DNA of 9,794 nucleotides, taken from the NCBI GenBank assembly GCA_036508635.1, contig DATCGY010000082.1, positions 1-9,794 on the forward strand, given 5' to 3'. The notes under the pieces are model-generated. The model saw only the letters and a program-made list of their open reading frames with translations. It was not told the DNA's origin and did no database searches. The translations under genes were made by a program, and so were the position numbers. This document shows positions 5,637-9,794 of the stretch, one piece after another (the first letter of the stretch is position 1; every line of letters begins with the position of its first letter). Source of the stretch: FEN-727 sp036508635 (GTDB lineage: Bacteria > Actinomycetota > Geothermincolia > Fen-727 > Anoxymicrobiaceae).

Positions 5637-8600
5637 ATGGGGCTGGACAGGGGACAGGAATCATATCTCGAGTGGAAGTTCGGCGAACGCGTTACGTTTG
5701 ATAAGGTCGAGCGCAAGTTGTACGGGCACGACATCGGCGCCCTGCCGCGGCTGGTGAAGCCACTTGTGGGGTCGACGGTCCCCGATGCGGTGGTGCAGCC
5801 GGTCGATGAGACCGAGCTGGTCGAGCTGGTCAGGTGGGCTCGGAGGCAGGGAGTCCCGCTGATACCGCGAGGCAAGGCGTCATCCGGCTATGGCGGCGTT
5901 GTTCCGGCGAAAGGCGGCGTGGTAGTCGATTTCTTGCGCATGAGTAGCGTGATATCGGTGGATGCCGACAGCCAGGAGGTGCGGGTCCAGCCCGGCATGA
6001 CCTGGGAGAAGCTCGACCGCGCGCTGAAAGAATACGGGCTGACGCTCCGGCTGTACCCCAGCAGCTACCCGTCCTCGACCGTGGGGGGCTGGCTGGCGCA
6101 GGGAGGCGCCGGGTTCGGTAGCTACCAGTACGGGTATTTCAGCGACAACGTCGTGTCGGCGATGGTCGTCCAGCCGGACGCGGTTCTCAGAGAGCTCTCG
6201 GGCGATGGCCTGGAGCTGGTCTCCGAAGCTGAAGGCATAACCGGCTTCATCACCGAGGTCACGCTCAAGGTACAGCAGCTCGAGGACCTCGAGGTCGCCG
6301 GGTTCTCGTGTATCCGGGCGGGAGACCTGCAGAAGTTCATATCTGCAGTACTGGAGTCAGACCTGCCGGTGTGGTCGATAATGTTCATCAACCCGAATAT
6401 GGCCGAGATGCGGAACAAGGCGCCCGTACCGGAACACGGTGAAGGTGCGCACAAGGTCACACTGCCGGACGCATATATCGCCGTTGTCACCTACAGGGCG
6501 CGCGACACCGAATCCGTGCGTGTCCCACTTTCCGAGCTCGCCGCAGCGGCCGGCGCGGAGACCCTGGACGATCACCTTGTGATGCACGAGTGGGACAACC
6601 GCTTCAAGATAATGCTGGTCAAGAGGCTCGGGCCTTCGCTTGTCCCCGCCGAGGTCGTGGTTCCCGTCGAAAACCTGGGCGCCGCGATGGACGAGATCGA
6701 GTCCAAGGTCCACCACCCCGTTCTGAAAGAGGGCATTATCGTCGGAAAAGGTCGGGGGGGCAAGCCCGAGGCTGTGCTGCTCGGGTTCATTCCCGCCGAC
6801 GAGCGGACTATCGGCTACAACTTTATGTTCGCCCTGTCGCTCACGATCATGCGGATCGCCGAGAAGTACGGGGGACGGGCATACGCCACGGGCCTGTATT
6901 TCTCCGGCAAAGCGAACCAGATACTCGGACCCGCTAAAGTCCGAAGGCTCCGTGACTTCAAGCAGAGCTTCGACCCCGAGAGGGTCTTCAACCCGGGCAA
7001 GGTCGTGGAAGGTGGCCTGCTCAGCATCGCGCTCAAGCTGGCAGCGCTGGTCGAGCCGCTGGCCAGGCCGTTCGGCAATGTCATCTCGGCCAGGGTCGGG
7101 GAGAGGCCCGGTCCCGAGAAGAAGGGCATCCCGGGGGACGTGGCCTGGTACGCGTACAGCTGCTCGCAATGCGGGTACTGTGTCGACTCATGCACCCAGT
7201 TCTACGGCCGCGGGTGGGAGAGCCAGAGCCCGCGAGGGAAATGGTACTGGTTGAGGGAGTACCTCGAGGGGCGCGAGAAGTGGGACCAGCGAATGGTCGA
7301 CACGTTCCTGGTCTGTACGACGTGCGAGATCTGCGATCTGCGCTGCTCGGCCGCGCTCCCGATCGAGGCTTCGTGGATGAAACTGCGCGGTGCGCTCATC
7401 GAACGTGACGGCAAGATGACATTCCCTCCGTTCGAGATGATGGCCGCCGCACTTAGCGCCGAAGGGGATATCTGGGCCGGCTACAGGAAAGACCGCGACG
7501 CGTGGTTTCCCGAGGATCTCAAGTCTCGACACGGGCCGGGTGTCACGTCGGAGAACGTCTATTTCGCCGGGTGTACCGCCAGCTACGTGGAGAACGATAT
7601 AGGAATGGCTTCGGTCAGGTTGCTTGACGCCGCGGGAGTGGATTTCACGTTCCTTGGCGAGAAAGAAAGCTGCTGCGCGACACCCATCCTGGTGGCGGGC
7701 AAGTGGGAGCTATTCACCGAGACGATGAAGCGCAACATCGCGGCGGTCAAGGAGGCGGGAGCGGACACGGTGATCAGCTCCTGTCCCGCGTGCGATCTGA
7801 TGTGGCGGACCGTCTATCCCGAGTGGGCTGAGAAGCTCGGTATCGATTATGGAATCACGGCAAAGCATTACAGCGAGGTCGTCGCCGAAAAGATACGCGC
7901 GGGAGAGTTCGAGTTCCCGCAGCCCGATGGTGAGCAGGTCAAGGTGACATGGCACGATTCGTGCCATATCGGAAGGGCTTCTGGTGTCTACGAGCCGCCC
8001 CGTGAGCTCATCAAGGCGCTGGGAGCCGATTTCGTCGAGATGGACCATAACCGCGAGGAAGGGTTGTGCTGCGGCTCGGTGCTGACGCTCATCAAGGAGC
8101 CGCCGGTTGCCGCGAAAATCGGCAAGGAGCGCCTCGACGAAGCCGTCGACGCCGGAGCGGAAAAGGTCCTGGCGTTGTGCCCTTGCTGCCAGTTCCAGTT
8201 AAGGGTGAGCGCAAGCAAAAACGAGATGCCACTCGAAGTCGTCGACCTGGCCAGGTTCGCATGCGAGTCGCTCGGCTTCGATTTCCCGGACCCGAATCCG
8301 GAGGTAGCGGCGCAGTGGGCGGTCTTTGAGGCCATGATCGAACTGATGTCGCCACGTGGTTTTGCCGACATGATGGGCACGATGTGGCCCGAGCTCATAG
8401 ATGCCATGCCGTTCGGAATGGGATCGATGATGCGTATGATGGGCAAGGTCCCGTTCGCGCTCGACCTGATGAAGCCGATGTTCCCGCTGCTGTTCCCGAT
8501 CCTGCTGCCGATGATGATGCCCAAGGTGATGCCCGTTATGTTGGAGCGTGTCGGGGAGCGTATCCCAATGCCCGACTACATGCGCGAGCAGATGCCGGAC

Positions 8601-8699
8601 CTGATGCCGAAGGTCATGGATAACCTGATGCCTCACATGATAGGAGATGTCGTCCCACTGGTGGCAGGGCCGATGATAGACTACCTGAAGGGGAAGTAA
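5637..8699 (+). CDS. FAD-linked oxidoreductase fused to [4Fe-4S] and double CCG domains, with Met-rich tail
   Basis: A 1020-residue fusion. Residues about 45-455 are a GlcD/PCMH-type FAD domain: PRGKASSGYGG (77-87), VQPGMTWEKLD (117-127), SSTVGGWLAQGGAGFGS (146-162) and the terminal FNPGKV (451-456). Residues 509-570 hold two [4Fe-4S] motifs: C509, C512, C515, C519 and C560, C563, C566, C570. Two CCG (HdrB/GlcF-type) domains follow: C646, C679/C680, C716, C719 and C776, C811/C812, C848, C851, with canonical spacing. The order matches GlcD-GlcF-like 2-hydroxyacid dehydrogenases (D-lactate, glycolate, or D-2-hydroxyglutarate as in YdiJ) passing electrons from FAD to a quinone or other carrier. 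From residue 900 there is an extra tail with 26 methionines in 121 residues, including a hydrophobic Pro/Met/Leu stretch (about 938-968) that may touch membrane. No signal peptide is seen. Substrate unknown. Confidence 0.9.
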   Translation: MGLDRGQESYLEWKFGERVTFDKVERKLYGHDIGALPRLVKPLVGSTVPDAVVQPVDETELVELVRWARRQGVPLIPRGKASSGYGGVVPAKGGVVVDFLRMSSVISVDADSQEVRVQPGMTWEKLDRALKEYGLTLRLYPSSYPSSTVGGWLAQGGAGFGSYQYGYFSDNVVSAMVVQPDAVLRELSGDGLELVSEAEGITGFITEVTLKVQQLEDLEVAGFSCIRAGDLQKFISAVLESDLPVWSIMFINPNMAEMRNKAPVPEHGEGAHKVTLPDAYIAVVTYRARDTESVRVPLSELAAAAGAETLDDHLVMHEWDNRFKIMLVKRLGPSLVPAEVVVPVENLGAAMDEIESKVHHPVLKEGIIVGKGRGGKPEAVLLGFIPADERTIGYNFMFALSLTIMRIAEKYGGRAYATGLYFSGKANQILGPAKVRRLRDFKQSFDPERVFNPGKVVEGGLLSIALKLAALVEPLARPFGNVISARVGERPGPEKKGIPGDVAWYAYSCSQCGYCVDSCTQFYGRGWESQSPRGKWYWLREYLEGREKWDQRMVDTFLVCTTCEICDLRCSAALPIEASWMKLRGALIERDGKMTFPPFEMMAAALSAEGDIWAGYRKDRDAWFPEDLKSRHGPGVTSENVYFAGCTASYVENDIGMASVRLLDAAGVDFTFLGEKESCCATPILVAGKWELFTETMKRNIAAVKEAGADTVISSCPACDLMWRTVYPEWAEKLGIDYGITAKHYSEVVAEKIRAGEFEFPQPDGEQVKVTWHDSCHIGRASGVYEPPRELIKALGADFVEMDHNREEGLCCGSVLTLIKEPPVAAKIGKERLDEAVDAGAEKVLALCPCCQFQLRVSASKNEMPLEVVDLARFACESLGFDFPDPNPEVAAQWAVFEAMIELMSPRGFADMMGTMWPELIDAMPFGMGSMMRMMGKVPFALDLMKPMFPLLFPILLPMMMPKVMPVMLERVGERIPMPDYMREQMPDLMPKVMDNLMPHMIGDVVPLVAGPMIDYLKGK

Positions 8700-8719
8700 G
8701 GCGGGCTCTCGAGCTCGCC

Positions 8720-9655
8720 GTGAGCAAGGCATCTATCGGGGGACGCATGCAAGCCGAGGGCGATGGGGATTTTACCAGGCAGATACTGGACAACCTGTAC
8801 GACGGTGTTTACTTCGTGGACCTTGACCGGCGTATCACGTACTGGAACAAGGGCGCCGAGCGCATAACGGGTTACACCGCCGAAGAGGTGGTCGAGCATT
8901 CGTGCCACGACGGGCTGCTCGAGCATGTTGATAACGAGGGCAACCCCATTTGCGGGCTCGAGACATGCCCGGCCGCCGGTACGATGCGCACGGGGATTCC
9001 TTGCGAAGAACGGATTTATCTGCGTCACAAAGACGGGCACCGCGTACCCGTCGCGGCACGCATTTCTTCAATACACGAGGGCGGAGAAGTCGTGGGGGCG
9101 GTTGAGGTTATTACGGATGATTCTTCCGCGCTGGCTACCAGGCAGAGGATAGAAGAGCTCGAGCGCCTTGCCCTTCTGGACGAGCTGACCGGAATCGGCA
9201 ACAGGCGCCACGCCGACATGCACCTGGAAGCAAGGCTGGAGCAATTCAAGCGTTACGGGTGGCCGTTTGCGCTTCTGTTCTTCGACATCGACAATTTCAA
9301 GAAGTTCAACGACACCTACGGTCACGAAGTAGGCGATCGCATGCTCAAGGTCATCTCGCGCTCAACCCAGGGTGCCGTGCGTGCGTTCGATATAGTCAGC
9401 CGCTGGGGAGGCGAGGAGTTTACCGCCATCATCGAAAACATCGACTTGAATGAGTTGTGGGGGATAGCGGAAAAGGTCCGCACGCTGGTCGAACAATCGT
9501 CAGTTTCCATGGACGGCTATGTGATAGGGGCGACCATCTCGGTGGGAGCCACGATGGGCAGGCCCGAGGACACGGTCGTCGGCCTTGTCAAACGGGCCGA
9601 CGAGCTGATGTACGAGAGCAAGAAGGCCGGCCGCAACCGCGTCACTCTGGGCTAG
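8720..9655 (+). CDS. PAS-GGDEF diguanylate cyclase
   Basis: A 311-residue protein. Residues about 16-135 form a PAS domain (NLYDGVYFVDLDRRITYWNKGAERITGY). Residues 145-311 form a GGDEF domain: LTGIGNRR (156-163), FFDIDNFKKFND (187-198) and the active-site GGEEF (230-234). RAFD (221-224), five residues before it, is the inhibitory I-site as in PleD. It should make cyclic di-GMP from two GTP, with product feedback. The PAS insert holds C62, C78, C83 and C95 (C-x15-C-x4-C-x11-C), a possible metal or redox site. No membrane segment is seen, so it is a cytosolic sensor. GTG 8720 is 20 bp after the oxidoreductase stop, suggesting read-through. ATG 8747 (Met10) is an alternative start; neither has a strong SD. 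Its stop overlaps the convergent kinase stop. Confidence 0.92.
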   Translation: MSKASIGGRMQAEGDGDFTRQILDNLYDGVYFVDLDRRITYWNKGAERITGYTAEEVVEHSCHDGLLEHVDNEGNPICGLETCPAAGTMRTGIPCEERIYLRHKDGHRVPVAARISSIHEGGEVVGAVEVITDDSSALATRQRIEELERLALLDELTGIGNRRHADMHLEARLEQFKRYGWPFALLFFDIDNFKKFNDTYGHEVGDRMLKVISRSTQGAVRAFDIVSRWGGEEFTAIIENIDLNELWGIAEKVRTLVEQSSVSMDGYVIGATISVGATMGRPEDTVVGLVKRADELMYESKKAGRNRVTLG

Positions 9656-9794
9656 ACCCGCCCCGCGGCCTCCGCGAGCACCGTGAAGAAAAAGCTCGAG
9701 CCAACCCCGGGCGTGCTCTCCACCCATATGTTACCCCCGTGGGCCTCGACTATGGCTTTCGTTATGGAGAGGCCGAGGCCGGTGCCCTCCCTGG
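9652..9794 (-). CDS. Sensor histidine kinase, C-terminal fragment
   Basis: On the minus strand a frame enters from the right edge and ends at TAG (9652-9654), giving 47 residues. It starts REGTGLGLSITKAIVEAHGG and continues IWVESTPGVGSSFFFTVL. GTGLGLSI is the G2 box of the HATPase_c domain. A-H-G-G-x-I-x-V-x-S-x-x-G-x-G-S-x-F-x-F is the usual end of a histidine kinase. Only the C-terminal end is in the window; the phospho-acceptor histidine and sensor part lie beyond it. The gene converges on the PAS-GGDEF gene and shares CTAG at the stops. Confidence 0.88.
   Translation of the reverse strand, partial: REGTGLGLSITKAIVEAHGGNIWVESTPGVGSSFFFTVLAEAAGRV

Noticed and set aside
6357..7169. 270-codon minus-strand open frame inside the dehydrogenase gene
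   Set aside because: It is fully antisense to conserved FAD-domain sequence and its translation is low-complexity and charged. It is a shadow of GC-biased codon use.
8334..8640. Possible DNA-level repeat or CRISPR-like periodicity from recurring ATG
   Set aside because: Only the Met codons recur at 12-nt steps; the intervening bases differ, so it is a protein-level pattern and not a nucleotide repeat array.
8199..8732. 177-codon His-rich minus-strand frame opposite the Met-rich tail
   Set aside because: The histidines are simply the reverse complement of the repeated ATG codons (CAT), so it mirrors the Met-rich coding sequence and is not a metal-binding protein.

Overview
The window looks like chromosomal DNA of a moderately GC-rich (around 60% by eye), probably anaerobic or facultative bacterium. 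Genes are closely packed, several starts are GTG or TTG, Shine-Dalgarno (SD) sites are strong, and many products are Fe-S proteins or tied to CoA thioesters. A deep-branching Actinomycetota or Chloroflexota-like lineage would fit, but this is a guess from gene content and no marker gene settles it.

Left part (1-1294): the window opens in the last 51 codons of a sulfite-oxidase/MsrP-type molybdopterin oxidoreductase. Two small plus-strand genes follow: a five-cysteine zinc-ribbon-like protein (273-479) and a probable single-pass membrane peptide (531-731). Next comes a gene-poor, AT-richer stretch (732-1294). It holds a perfect 8-bp-arm dyad (764-783), a 13-bp perfect hairpin (881-910), a doubtful minus-strand ORF, a 9-bp tandem repeat, and further GTTACT(C) copies that may be operators of the next gene.

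Middle part (1295-4241): an XRE-cupin regulator (plus) converges on an alpha-type subunit of an NDP-forming acyl-CoA synthetase (minus), with no beta (ATP-grasp) partner in the window. Divergent from the synthetase, across a 135-bp promoter region with an excellent extended -10 box, lies a very cysteine-rich ferredoxin-like protein carrying a CNCCTCCC motif.

Right part (4392-9655, all plus): a hotdog thioesterase, a DUF2231-type four-helix membrane protein, a 1020-residue FAD/[4Fe-4S]/double-CCG oxidoreductase with a striking methionine-rich C-terminal tail, and a PAS-GGDEF diguanylate cyclase. The window ends with the 3' end of a convergent minus-strand histidine kinase whose stop codon shares a CTAG with the cyclase stop.

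Read together (inference): CoA-ester chemistry (synthetase, thioesterase) sits beside an electron-transfer set (Cys-rich ferredoxin, FAD/Fe-S dehydrogenase, membrane protein that may anchor it or bind heme), with signalling genes next door. The dehydrogenase is built like D-lactate, glycolate or D-2-hydroxyglutarate dehydrogenases, but its substrate cannot be read from the sequence. I see no CRISPR array, tRNA, rRNA, insertion sequence or phage gene.
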